64,000 nucleotides of DNA from Streptomyces aquilus (GTDB lineage Bacteria; Actinomycetota; Actinomycetes; Streptomycetales; Streptomycetaceae). Position numbers and translations under genes: made by a program. The stretch is taken from contig NZ_CP034463.1 of the NCBI RefSeq assembly GCF_003955715.1, forward strand, positions 2,294,001 through 2,358,000, in the 5' to 3' direction. Under the pieces are notes generated by a model. It saw only the letters and a list, made by a program, of their open reading frames with translations. It had not been told where the DNA came from and did not search any database. Below, piece by piece: positions 25,552-33,572 of the stretch. Position 1 is the first letter of the stretch. Every line of letters starts with the position of its first letter.

Positions 25552-26235
25552 ATGGCGGGCAGGCCGCTGATCGGCATCAGTACGTATCTGGAGGCCGGGG
25601 CGCGCTGGGGCGTGTGGGAGCTGGAGGCGGCGCTGCTGCCCGTCGGGTACCCGCGCCTGGTGCAGCGGGCGGGCGGGCTGGTGGCGATGCTGCCGCCGGA
25701 CGCGCCGGAGCACGCCGCCGCGACCGTGGCCCGCCTCGACGGGCTGGTGATCGCGGGCGGTCCGGACGTCGAGCCGGTCCACTACGGCGCCGAGCGCGAG
25801 CCCCGCACCGGGCCGCCCGCGCGGGAACGGGACGCCTGGGAGCTGGCGTTGATCGACGCGGCCCTGGCGGCGGGCGTTCCGCTGCTGGGGATCTGCCGGG
25901 GCATGCAGCTGCTGAACGTCGCCCTGGGCGGCACGCTCGTCCAGCACATCGACGGCCACGCGGAGGTGGTCGGCGTCTTCGGGCGGCACACGGTGAAGCC
26001 GGTGCCGGGCACGCTGTACGCCGATGTGGTCCCGGAGGAGACGTCGGTACCGACCTACCACCACCAGGCCGTGGACCGTCTGGGAACCGGTCTCATGGCC
26101 TCGGCGCACGCGGCGGACGGGACGGTGGAGGCCGTGGAACTGCCCACCGCCGACTGGGTGTTGGGGGTGCAGTGGCATCCGGAGATGGGTGAGGACCTGC
26201 GCGTGGTGCGGGGGTTGGTCACAGCCGCTTCCTGA
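25552..26235 (+). CDS. Gamma-glutamyl-gamma-aminobutyrate hydrolase-like (peptidase C26)
   Basis: This 227-residue class-I glutamine-amidotransferase-fold hydrolase has the nucleophile elbow LLGICRGMQLLNVALGG (Cys) and the partner WHPE (VQWHPEMGED). LDGLVIAGGPDVEP and PTYHHQAVDRL complete the PuuD-like pattern. It should release glutamate from gamma-glutamylated amines or acids, closing the cycle opened by GlnA4. The ATG has GGGAGGG close upstream. It overlaps the convergent phosphotransferase gene by 17 bp. Confidence 0.92.
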   Translation: MAGRPLIGISTYLEAGARWGVWELEAALLPVGYPRLVQRAGGLVAMLPPDAPEHAAATVARLDGLVIAGGPDVEPVHYGAEREPRTGPPARERDAWELALIDAALAAGVPLLGICRGMQLLNVALGGTLVQHIDGHAEVVGVFGRHTVKPVPGTLYADVVPEETSVPTYHHQAVDRLGTGLMASAHAADGTVEAVELPTADWVLGVQWHPEMGEDLRVVRGLVTAAS

Positions 26236-27163
26236 GCCAGTCCAACGCCGCCTCGCCCTGGGCGCGTTGGAAGGCGCGGACCGTGGGGATGCCCGGCGGC
26301 GGGGGCTGGAGCGAGCGGTGGACGAAGTAGCCGGCCAGGCCCGCGAGGGCGGCGGTGACGGCGTCGGGCTCGGCGGCGCGGCCGAGGGGGTGCGCGGCGA
26401 ACAGCTCCTCCGGGTCCGGGCCGCCCTGGGCCCTGACGCACGGGAGCATGAGCAGCAGGTCCAGCCAGGGGGCGCCCCGGACGACGTGCGGCCAGTCGAC
26501 GAAGACGACGCGGTCGTCGGTGAGCAGCATGTTGTCGGCGCGGAGGTCGCCGTGGGCGAGGGTGTCGCCGGCGACGGCTTGGGGCCAGGGGGCGGCGAGT
26601 TCGGCGAGACGCGGGAGGTGCTCGGCGGTCCAAGGGTCGAGGCCCTCGGGCGTGGGCTCCTCCAAGAGCCGCTGCCACCCGTCGAACTGGTCGGCGAGGT
26701 CGTCGGCGGCGAGGGGTGCGTCGGGCACGGGGGACGGGGTGAGGGCGTGCGCGAGGTCGGCCACCGCGTCGAGGACGCGGCTCAACTCCGGTCGCCGCCA
26801 CGGGACGTGGGGCTGGCGCCCTTCGATGTCCTCGAGCACCAGGACCGTCCAGGTGCCGTCGTCGTAGGTGCCGAGGAGGCGGGGCGCGGGGACGGTGGAC
26901 GGGAGCGCGGCGGTGTGCCGGGCTTCCCGGCGGTGGAACACCGGGCTCGTCGCGTTGACCTGCGCGCTGACCGCCTTCACGAAGGCGCGGTGGCCGTGAC
27001 CGGTCCGCAGCCGGGCGGCCGTGCCCGGGGAGAATCCGCCGGGTTGGGTGGCGGCGTGGACGACGGGGGCGCCGAGGATGTCGGTGACGGCGGCGTGGAC
27101 GTGCGGCGGGAGGTCTTCCCAGGGGGTACGGACGCCGGCGGCGGGCGGTGCGGTGGCTGACAT
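26219..27163 (-). CDS. Aminoglycoside-phosphotransferase-family kinase
   Basis: This 314-residue cytosolic protein kinase-fold enzyme starts MSATAPPAAGVRTPWEDLPP. The catalytic loop is TLAHGDLRADNMLLTDDR and the metal-binding Asp is in VVFVDWPHVVRGAPWLDLLL. The N-lobe has GTAARLRTGHGHRAFVKAVS, with the ATP-binding Lys. The family phosphorylates small molecules; nothing indicates aminoglycoside resistance specifically. There is no Shine-Dalgarno sequence, but CACTAT lies 7 bases before the ATG, so leaderless transcription is plausible. It overlaps the hydrolase gene tail-to-tail. Confidence 0.85.
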   Translation of the reverse strand: MSATAPPAAGVRTPWEDLPPHVHAAVTDILGAPVVHAATQPGGFSPGTAARLRTGHGHRAFVKAVSAQVNATSPVFHRREARHTAALPSTVPAPRLLGTYDDGTWTVLVLEDIEGRQPHVPWRRPELSRVLDAVADLAHALTPSPVPDAPLAADDLADQFDGWQRLLEEPTPEGLDPWTAEHLPRLAELAAPWPQAVAGDTLAHGDLRADNMLLTDDRVVFVDWPHVVRGAPWLDLLLMLPCVRAQGGPDPEELFAAHPLGRAAEPDAVTAALAGLAGYFVHRSLQPPPPGIPTVRAFQRAQGEAALDWLRKRL

Positions 27164-27216
27164 GTAGGGAATAGTGCAGGTCAAGGGCGCCCTCCACCAG
27201 GCATTTTCGTACCCGC

Positions 27217-27327
27217 CGCCGCTAGCCCCGGCTCAGCGACAGGAGTTCCCCAGCGCCGCTCCCCTCGCCTCGGCGACAGCAGTTCCCCACCGCCGCTACC
27301 CCCGCGTCAGCGACAGCAGTTCCCGCG
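27217..27327 (-). repeat. Three 37-bp tandem units at the 3' end of the LysR gene
   Basis: Units start at 27217, 27254 and 27291 with exact 37-bp spacing. Each contains CGCCGCT at its start and an AGTTCCC block. The third unit carries the LysR C-terminal codons and stop; the others are degenerate copies beyond it. Confidence 0.8.
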
Positions 27328-28216
27328 CCGGTCCCACCGGCCGGTGCCCCGTCGGCCACACCGCCCGTAGATCGCGGGCCAGGGACACGTCCGCCACCGG
27401 GACCCGCACCAGCCGGCGCATCGCCATCTCCTCCCCCACCGCCAACTCGCTCAGCACCGCCGGCCCCGCCCCGCTCACGGCCGCCGCCTTCACCGCCGTG
27501 GTGGACGACAGCTCGATCAGCGGACGGGCCAGACCGCCCAGCGCCGCGTCCAGGACCTGCCGTGTCCCCGACCCCTTCTCCCGCAGGATCAACGGCGTCG
27601 ACGCCAGCTCCGCCGCCGCCAGCGGGCGCCGGCGGCGGGCCCACGGGTGGGCCGGGGCCGTGACGACGATGAGGTGGTCGTGGGCGATGACGACCGAGTC
27701 GAGACCCGTCGGGACGGTGAGCCCCTCCACGAAGCCGAGGTCCGCCTCGTCGGCCAGCAGGCGTGCCGCCACCGCCGCGGAGTTGCCCGCCAGCAACGAC
27801 ACCGCGGTGTCGGGGCGTTGGGCACGCAGCGCCAGAAGCCAGCCCGGCAGCAGGTACTCCGCGATCGTCATGCTCGCCGCCACCCGCAGCCGCGAGTCCC
27901 GCCGGTCCCGCAGCGCCTGCGCGCCCGCGTCGAAGGCCTCCGCCGCCTCCACGATCCGCCGCGCCCAGTCCGTGACCAGCGCCCCGGCGTCCGTCAGCCG
28001 GGAACCGCGGGGCGAGCGGTCCACCAGCGCCACGCCCAGCTGGCGTTCCATGGACCGGATACGGCTGCTCGCCGCGGGCTGGGTGATGCCGACCTCGCGG
28101 GCCGCCGCCCCGAGACTGCCGAGCCGCGCCACCGCGAGCAGCAGCTCCAGCGCCCCGAGGTCCGGCACCCGGTGGGCCAGTGAGCCGGTCACCGCATCGC
28201 CTGTATCGCCACTCAT
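27296..28216 (-). CDS. LysR-family transcriptional regulator
   Basis: This 306-residue protein has an N-terminal winged helix (LGALELLLAVARLGSLGAAA, then REVGITQPAASSRIRSMERQ). The LysR effector-binding domain follows (LRVAASMTIAEYLLPGWLLA, ADLGFVEGLTVPTGLDSVVI, ILREKGSGTRQVLDAALGG). It resembles CysB/CbbR-like LTTRs of unknown ligand. It is divergent from a TDT-type transporter 70 bp away, the usual arrangement for an LTTR and its target. Overlapping dyads lie in the shared promoter (28214-28238). Its 3' end is tandemly duplicated. Confidence 0.92.
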   Translation of the reverse strand: MSGDTGDAVTGSLAHRVPDLGALELLLAVARLGSLGAAAREVGITQPAASSRIRSMERQLGVALVDRSPRGSRLTDAGALVTDWARRIVEAAEAFDAGAQALRDRRDSRLRVAASMTIAEYLLPGWLLALRAQRPDTAVSLLAGNSAAVAARLLADEADLGFVEGLTVPTGLDSVVIAHDHLIVVTAPAHPWARRRRPLAAAELASTPLILREKGSGTRQVLDAALGGLARPLIELSSTTAVKAAAVSGAGPAVLSELAVGEEMAMRRLVRVPVADVSLARDLRAVWPTGHRPVGPARELLSLTRG

Positions 28217-28238
28217 AAGCCCAGTTTATGCCCTCATA
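28214..28238. promoter_or_regulatory. LysR-type operator candidate in divergent promoter
   Basis: CATAA-N7-TTATG (28214-28230) overlaps TATG-CCCT-CATA (28227-28238). T28226 to A28238 fits the LTTR T-N11-A core. It abuts the LysR start codon. Confidence 0.5.
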
Positions 28239-28286
28239 GAGACATCGTCCCTGGTGGGGAGCTTCCCGAGGCAGGAACCTCGAAGC

Positions 28287-29429
28287 ATGGTCACCGCAGC
28301 CCAGCCCCTCCTCCCTCCGCGTGCCACCGCACGTCCCCCGCGCGCCGCAGCCGTCCGTCACCTCGGACCGAACTGGTACGCCACCGTCATGGGCACCGCC
28401 GTCGTCGCCACCGCCGGAGCCGCACTGCCGGTCTCCGTCCCCGGTCTGCGCCCCGCCCTCACCGGCGTCTGGGCGCTCTCGCTCGTCGTCCTCCTCGCCC
28501 TCCTCTGCGCCCGCGCCCTGCACTGGACGCACCACCGCGACCAGGCCCGCGCCCACCTCCTCGACCCCGCCATGGCGCCCTTCTACGGCTGCCTGGCCAT
28601 GGCCCTGCTCGCCGTCGGCGGCGGTGCCCTCACCGTCGGCGCGGACTGGATCGGCACCGAGGCGGCGGTGGCGCTCGACGCCGTGCTGTTCACCGCCGGG
28701 ACGGCGGTCGGACTCGCGGCCGCCGTCGCGGTCCCGTACCTGATGGCCGTACGCCATCGCATCGAGCCGGCACAGGCGACCCCCGTGTGGCTGCTGCCTC
28801 TCGTCGCACCGATGGTGTCGGCGGCGCTCGGCCCGCTCCTCGTGCCCCACCTGCCCGCCGGTCAGGCCCAGGAGACCCTGCTGCTGGCCTGCGTCGCCCT
28901 GTTCGGCCTCTCGCTGCTCGCGACGCTGCTCATGCTGCCCCTCGTCTTCGGCCGGCTGATCACCGCCGGGCCGCTGCCGCTCGCCCTCACCCCGACCCTG
29001 TTCCTCGTGCTCGGCCCGCTGGGGCAGTCCACCACCGCCGTCAACAACTTCGCGGACGTCGCCCCCGGTGCCGTACCCGCCCCGTACAGCGGCGGCTTCT
29101 CGGTCCTCGCCGTGCTCTACGGCGTCCCCGTGATGGGCTTCGCCCTGCTCTGGCTCGCGCTCGCCGTCGCCCACGTCGTGCGGGCCCGCCGGGCGGGCAT
29201 GGGGTTCGCGATGACCTGGTGGGCGTTCACGTTCCCCGTGGGGACCTGTGTCACCGGGGCGGCGGGGCTGGCCCGGCACACCGGGCTGGCCGCCTTCGAC
29301 GGGCTCGCGATCGGGCTGTACGCCGTCCTCGTCGCCGCCTGGGGTGTCGCCGCCCTGCACACCGTACGGGGGCTCGTCAGCGGTGAGCTGCTCGCAGCGC
29401 CTCGGCCAGTGCCCGTGGCGCTTCCCTGA
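28287..29429 (+). CDS. TDT-family (TehA/SLAC1-like) membrane transporter
   Basis: This 380-residue integral membrane protein has about ten hydrophobic helices and the family-typical start of the membrane domain, HLGPNWYATVMGTAVVATAG. Further diagnostic segments are LVLGPLGQSTTAVNNFADVA and GMGFAMTWWAFTFPVGTCVT. TDT proteins export or channel anions such as malate, sulfite, nitrate or tellurite; the substrate here is unknown. The ATG at 28287 begins MVTAAQPLLPPRATARPP. It is probably controlled by the divergent LysR protein. Its last 53 bp overlap the convergent metal-receptor-like gene. Confidence 0.9.
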   Translation: MVTAAQPLLPPRATARPPRAAAVRHLGPNWYATVMGTAVVATAGAALPVSVPGLRPALTGVWALSLVVLLALLCARALHWTHHRDQARAHLLDPAMAPFYGCLAMALLAVGGGALTVGADWIGTEAAVALDAVLFTAGTAVGLAAAVAVPYLMAVRHRIEPAQATPVWLLPLVAPMVSAALGPLLVPHLPAGQAQETLLLACVALFGLSLLATLLMLPLVFGRLITAGPLPLALTPTLFLVLGPLGQSTTAVNNFADVAPGAVPAPYSGGFSVLAVLYGVPVMGFALLWLALAVAHVVRARRAGMGFAMTWWAFTFPVGTCVTGAAGLARHTGLAAFDGLAIGLYAVLVAAWGVAALHTVRGLVSGELLAAPRPVPVALP

Positions 29430-30096
29430 GGGAGGGGCCGTACCAGGTGAGGTGGCGGCCGCTGACCAGGGCGCAGGGGACGCCGGGGAACGCCTCCGGG
29501 CCGTCGTCCGCCGTGAAGGCGTACGGCTCGTCCGGCAGGACCACCAGGTCGGGGCGCGCCCCGAGCAACTCCTCGACGGGGATGCGCGGATAGCGGCTCT
29601 CGTGGGTGGCGTACACGTGGTCGACGCCCAGCCGCGCCAGTACGTCTCCCGCGAAGGTGTCGCGGCCCAGCACCATCCACGGGCGGCGCCAGATCGGTAC
29701 GACGGCTCGCACCCGGGACTCCGGGGGCGGCAGCGTCGCCCAGGTCTCCTCCGCCTCGTCCAGCCAGCGCGGCCGGGCCGGCGCCCCGCAGGCCGCCAGG
29801 ACCCGCGCCAGCTCCGAGAAGGCCTGCGGGACGGTCCGCACCTCGGTCACCAGGACGTCCAGGCCCGCTTCGCGCAGGGCCGCCAGGTCGGGAGCGCGGT
29901 TCTCCTCCTCGTTGGCGATCACCAGGTCGGGGGCGAGGTCGAGGATCCGGTCGAGCTTGGGGTTCTTGGTGCCGCCGATCCTGGTCGCGTCCAGGCCGGC
30001 CGGGTGCGTGCACCAGTCGGTGACGCCGACCAGAGCGCCGGGGAGGGTCTCGGCCACCGCCTCCGTCAGGGACGGGACGAGGGAGACGACCCTCAC
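29377..30096 (-). CDS. BtuF-like helical-backbone metal-receptor protein, no signal peptide
   Basis: This 239-residue protein has the fold of cobalamin/siderophore binding proteins: MRVVSLVPSLTEAVAETLPG, then ALVGVTDWCTHPAGL, IGGTKNPKLDRILDLAPDLV, the backbone-helix region, and ARPDLVVLPDEPYAF. Unlike transport receptors it has no signal sequence or lipobox, so it is predicted to stay in the cytosol. No ABC permease is adjacent. Its GTG start overlaps the stop of the XRE-cupin regulator (GTGA), so the two are co-expressed. The ligand could be a corrinoid, haem or chelated metal; this is inferred. Confidence 0.82.
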   Translation of the reverse strand: MRVVSLVPSLTEAVAETLPGALVGVTDWCTHPAGLDATRIGGTKNPKLDRILDLAPDLVIANEEENRAPDLAALREAGLDVLVTEVRTVPQAFSELARVLAACGAPARPRWLDEAEETWATLPPPESRVRAVVPIWRRPWMVLGRDTFAGDVLARLGVDHVYATHESRYPRIPVEELLGARPDLVVLPDEPYAFTADDGPEAFPGVPCALVSGRHLTWYGPSLREAPRALAEALRAAHR

Positions 30097-30662
30097 GGGC
30101 GCCGGTCCTGGACCGCCTCGATGTGTTCCGCGACGGCGACGACGACCAGCCGGGTGTCCGACACAGTCGCCCGCCAGCGGTGCCGGACGCCCCCGGTGAG
30201 GTAGAGCGTGTCGCCGCGGCCGAGCCGGTACGCCCGGCCCTCCGCCTCGATCTCCACCGCGCCGTCTGCGACGTACATCAACTGGTCGTTGCGGTACTGG
30301 AATTCACGGCCCGCGTCATGGTCGCCGGTGAACTCCTGGGCGTGCATCTGGTGATGACCGCGCACCAGGGAACGGGCCCGGGGGCCGGGCGTCGCCGGCT
30401 CGGGGTCGTCGGCGCGCACGACGTCGACGCTGCACGCCGGGTCGGCGGCGGCGAGGAGTTCGACGGCGGTGGTGCGCAGCGCGTCCGCGACCTTCTCCAG
30501 GGAGCTGGTGCTGGGGCGCGCCCGCTCGTTCTCGATCTGGCTCAGGAAGGGGACCGACAGGCCGCTGCGCTCGGCCACGACGGCGAGGGTGAGCTCCAGC
30601 GCGCGACGCCGCCGCCGTACGGCCGCGCCCACCCGCAGGGGCTGTTCTTTGTGGTCGCCCAT
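30093..30662 (-). CDS. XRE-family regulator with C-terminal cupin domain
   Basis: This 189-residue protein has an N-terminal Cro/C1-type helix-turn-helix (LTLAVVAERSGLSVPFLSQI, then ENERARPSTSSLEKVADALR) and a C-terminal cupin (FQYRNDQLMYVADGAVEIEA, EGRAYRLGRGDTLYLTGGVR). This is the SutR/PuuR layout, in which the cupin binds a small ligand. It is translationally coupled to the metal-receptor-like gene. A large inverted repeat, GCGATCGA-N7-TCGATCGC, lies 32 bp upstream of the start and is a candidate autoregulatory operator. Confidence 0.92.
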   Translation of the reverse strand: MGDHKEQPLRVGAAVRRRRRALELTLAVVAERSGLSVPFLSQIENERARPSTSSLEKVADALRTTAVELLAAADPACSVDVVRADDPEPATPGPRARSLVRGHHQMHAQEFTGDHDAGREFQYRNDQLMYVADGAVEIEAEGRAYRLGRGDTLYLTGGVRHRWRATVSDTRLVVVAVAEHIEAVQDRRP

Positions 30663-30693
30663 CGCTCCGGCTCCCTCCTTCGCTCGTCGGTCG

Positions 30694-30716
30694 GCGATCG
30701 ATCGCCATTCGATCGC
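30694..30716. promoter_or_regulatory. Inverted repeat upstream of the XRE-cupin regulator
   Basis: GCGATCGA (30694-30701) and TCGATCGC (30709-30716), perfect 8-bp arms with a 7-bp spacer. The left arm is itself part of a 14-bp palindrome, GGCGATCGATCGCC (30693-30706). Confidence 0.5.
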
Positions 30717-30956
30717 TGCACATGTCTCTGTTGAGTTGTCTGCACCCTACGCATGTTCGGCAAACCGTTTCACGCGCCTGTCACATTGCCGTAAACCTGG
30801 TGCGGGCGATCTCGCCAACTCCGGCCAGTAGATCAGCTCTCCGGCCGCCGCGTGAGGGGATTCCTCCGTCAGGACGAACGGCCTGACCACGACGGCCGGA
30901 TGAGGCTCAGGTGACGACGTAGCTGTATGTGGTTGTCCGATTTCTTTTCGTCGCGA

Positions 30957-33572
30957 TTATCGCGGTGTCATCCGCTCCACGACGTCCGGGTGCTTCTTCA
31001 GCCAGGCGTCGACGGCCTCGTCCTCGTGCCCCTGGCCGTGCGCGTTGATCTCGCCCTCCAGGGTGCCGAGCTCGTCCTCGCTCAGATGGAAGCCCTTGAT
31101 CCACTTGGTGAGCTGCGGGTACTGCCCGGGGAAATTCTCGTTGGCGATCGTGCGGATCGTGTTCCCCTCGCCGAAGAGCTTCTTGCCGTCCTTCAGCTTG
31201 GTGAGGTCGTACTGGCTGTACGCCCAGTGCGGCGACCACAGCACGACGGCGACGGGCTGCTTCTTGGCGTAGGCGCGCTTGAGCTCGGTGAGCATCGCGG
31301 GCGTGGAGCCGTCGACGACGTCGTACTCCTTGTCCAGGCCGTAGCCGGGCAGGACCTTGTTCTTCAGGAGGTTCATCTCGCCGGTGCCCGGTTCGATGCC
31401 GATGATCTTCCCGTCGAAGAGGTCGGCCTTGCCCTTGAGGTCCTCGTAGGACGTGATCCCCTTGACGTACGAGGGGACCGCGACCTCCAGCGAGGTCGGT
31501 TCGTACCAGGTGCCGAGGTCGGCGAGGCGGTCCTTGCTCTTCTCCCAGTAGTTCGCCTGCGCGTACGGCAGCCAGGCGTCGAAGTTGAGGTCGAGGTCCC
31601 CGGAGGCGAGGCCGGTGTACACGGGGCCGACGTCCATCTGCTTGAGGTTGAGCTTGTAGCCGCGCCGCTCCAGGACGTTCTTCCACAGGTGGGTGACGGC
31701 GATGTCCTCGTCCCACGGGAACCAGGCGACGTCGATCGGGTTCTTGGCCTCGGCGGGCGCGGCCGCGCTCTTCGCGACCGGGGCCAGCTTGTCGACCACG
31801 CCGGGGTTGTCCTTCAGCCAGGTGCGGACCGCGTCCTGCTGCTCGCCCTTGCCCGCCTTGTTGATCTCGGCTTCGAGGCTGGTGAGCTGCTTCTCGTCGA
31901 GCTTGAAGTCCTTCAGCCACTTGCCGACGACCGGGTTCTTCGCGGCGAAGCCCTTGCGGGCGACGGTGTGGATGCCGTCACCGGAACCCCAGGCGCCCTT
32001 CGGGTCCTTGAGCTTCTTCAGGTCGTAGTCGTTGTACGCCCAGTGCGGCGACCAGAGCGTGACGACGATCGGCTCCTTCTTGCTGTACGCGCGCTTGAGC
32101 TCGGCGAGCATCGCGGGCGTGGAGCTGTCGACCACCTTGTAGTCCTTGTCGAGGCCGTACGCCCCCAGGACCTTGCTCTTCAGCAGGGCCATCTCACCGG
32201 CGCTGGACTCGATGCCGGTGATCTTCCCGTCGAACTCGGAGGCCTTGCCCTTGAGGTCGTCGAGGGAGTCGACGCCCTTCATGTAGGACGGGACGCTCAG
32301 CTCCAGCGACGTCTTGCCGTACCAGGCGCCCAGGTCGTCGAGCCGGTCGCCGTACTTCTTCCAGTACTGCTCGTGGGTGGTCGGCAGCCAGGCGCCCGTC
32401 ATGAAGTCGACGTTGCCGGAGGCGACGGAGGTGTAGAGGGGGCCCGCGTCGAGCTGCTTGGCCTCGACCTGGAAGCCGCGTTCCTCCAGGATCTCCTTCC
32501 ACAGGAAGGTGGAGGCTACGCCGTCGTCCCAGGGGACGTAGCCGATGCGGACCTTCTCGCCCTGGCCGACGTTCTTGCCGTCGGCGACCGGGACCGTGCT
32601 GTCGCTCTTGCCGCCGAACATGCCCATGCCGCCCGCCACGAGGGCCAGGATCACGATGCCGACCACGGCGACCTGGGGACGGGGGCGGTACGACCAGATC
32701 CTCAGCCCCTGTGCCGCTCGGGCCCGGGCGGCGGCGCGGCGGCCCAGCGGGGAGACCTGGGTGCCGAGGGCGCCGGTCATGCGGTCGAGGTAGATCGCGA
32801 GGATCACGATCGCGACGCCCGCCTCGGAGCCGAGGCCGACGTCGAGCTGGCCGATGGCCTCGTTGACCCGGCCGCCGAGGCCGCCGGTGCCGACCATGCC
32901 GGCGATCGCGGCCATGGACAGGCCCAGCATGATGACCTGGTTGACGCCCGCCATGACGGTCGGCAGGGCGAGCGGGAGCTGGACGCGCAGCAGGGTGTCC
33001 CTGGGAGTCGTGCCGAACGCCTCGGCCGCCTCGACCAGTTCCTTGTCGACCTGGCGGATGCCCAGCTCGGTCATGCGCACGCCGGGGGCGAGCGCGAAGA
33101 TCAGGGTGGCGACGATGCCCGCGGAGGCGCCGGTGCCGAAGAACAGGATCGCCGGGATGAGGTAGATCATCGCGGGCAGCGTCTGCATGAAGTCCAGCAC
33201 CGGCCGGACCATGGCGCCGACCCGCTCGGAGCGGGCCGCCCAGATGCCCACCGGCACCGAGATCACCAGCGCGATGAGCGTGGCGACGAGGACGAGCGAG
33301 AGGGTCACCATCGCGTCGTCCCACAGTTCGAGGGAGTCGATGAAGGCGAACCCCGCGAAGGTGAGGAGGCCGGCCGTGGTGCCGCGCAGCCAGAAGGCGA
33401 GCACGGCGAAGATGCCCGCGAGGAGCAGGGGTTCGGGCGCCTGGAGGACGGCGTCGATGCCGTCGTAGGCGCCGGTGAAGACGGTCTTGAGGAAGTCGAA
33501 GAGCCAGCCCATGTGGGCGAGCAGCCAGTCGACGGCGTCGTTGACCCAGTCGCCGAGCGGAATCCTAGGCAT
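30957..33572 (-). CDS. Glycine betaine/proline ABC importer: permease fused to two substrate-binding domains
   Basis: This 871-residue fusion has three parts. Residues 1-290 form the membrane permease, with the EAA loop EAAEAFGTTPRDTLLRVQLP at about 181-200. An extra span (VAVVGIVILALVAGGMGMF, about 302-320) leads outside. Two tandem OpuAC-type binding domains follow, at about 340-598 and 612-871. Their parallel motifs are RIGYVPWDDG / DVAWFPWDED and TLWSPHWAYNDYDL / VLWSPHWAYSQYDL, the aromatic cage for quaternary amines. It imports osmoprotectants with the ATPase encoded just upstream, overlapping it by 8 bp. Fusion of permease and receptor is known (OpuA); two receptors per chain is less usual. 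Confidence 0.95.
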   Translation of the reverse strand: MPRIPLGDWVNDAVDWLLAHMGWLFDFLKTVFTGAYDGIDAVLQAPEPLLLAGIFAVLAFWLRGTTAGLLTFAGFAFIDSLELWDDAMVTLSLVLVATLIALVISVPVGIWAARSERVGAMVRPVLDFMQTLPAMIYLIPAILFFGTGASAGIVATLIFALAPGVRMTELGIRQVDKELVEAAEAFGTTPRDTLLRVQLPLALPTVMAGVNQVIMLGLSMAAIAGMVGTGGLGGRVNEAIGQLDVGLGSEAGVAIVILAIYLDRMTGALGTQVSPLGRRAAARARAAQGLRIWSYRPRPQVAVVGIVILALVAGGMGMFGGKSDSTVPVADGKNVGQGEKVRIGYVPWDDGVASTFLWKEILEERGFQVEAKQLDAGPLYTSVASGNVDFMTGAWLPTTHEQYWKKYGDRLDDLGAWYGKTSLELSVPSYMKGVDSLDDLKGKASEFDGKITGIESSAGEMALLKSKVLGAYGLDKDYKVVDSSTPAMLAELKRAYSKKEPIVVTLWSPHWAYNDYDLKKLKDPKGAWGSGDGIHTVARKGFAAKNPVVGKWLKDFKLDEKQLTSLEAEINKAGKGEQQDAVRTWLKDNPGVVDKLAPVAKSAAAPAEAKNPIDVAWFPWDEDIAVTHLWKNVLERRGYKLNLKQMDVGPVYTGLASGDLDLNFDAWLPYAQANYWEKSKDRLADLGTWYEPTSLEVAVPSYVKGITSYEDLKGKADLFDGKIIGIEPGTGEMNLLKNKVLPGYGLDKEYDVVDGSTPAMLTELKRAYAKKQPVAVVLWSPHWAYSQYDLTKLKDGKKLFGEGNTIRTIANENFPGQYPQLTKWIKGFHLSEDELGTLEGEINAHGQGHEDEAVDAWLKKHPDVVERMTPR

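Noticed and set aside
26219..27163. Aminoglycoside resistance gene
   Set aside because: The fold is shared by many small-molecule kinases and nothing in the sequence or context indicates antibiotic modification.
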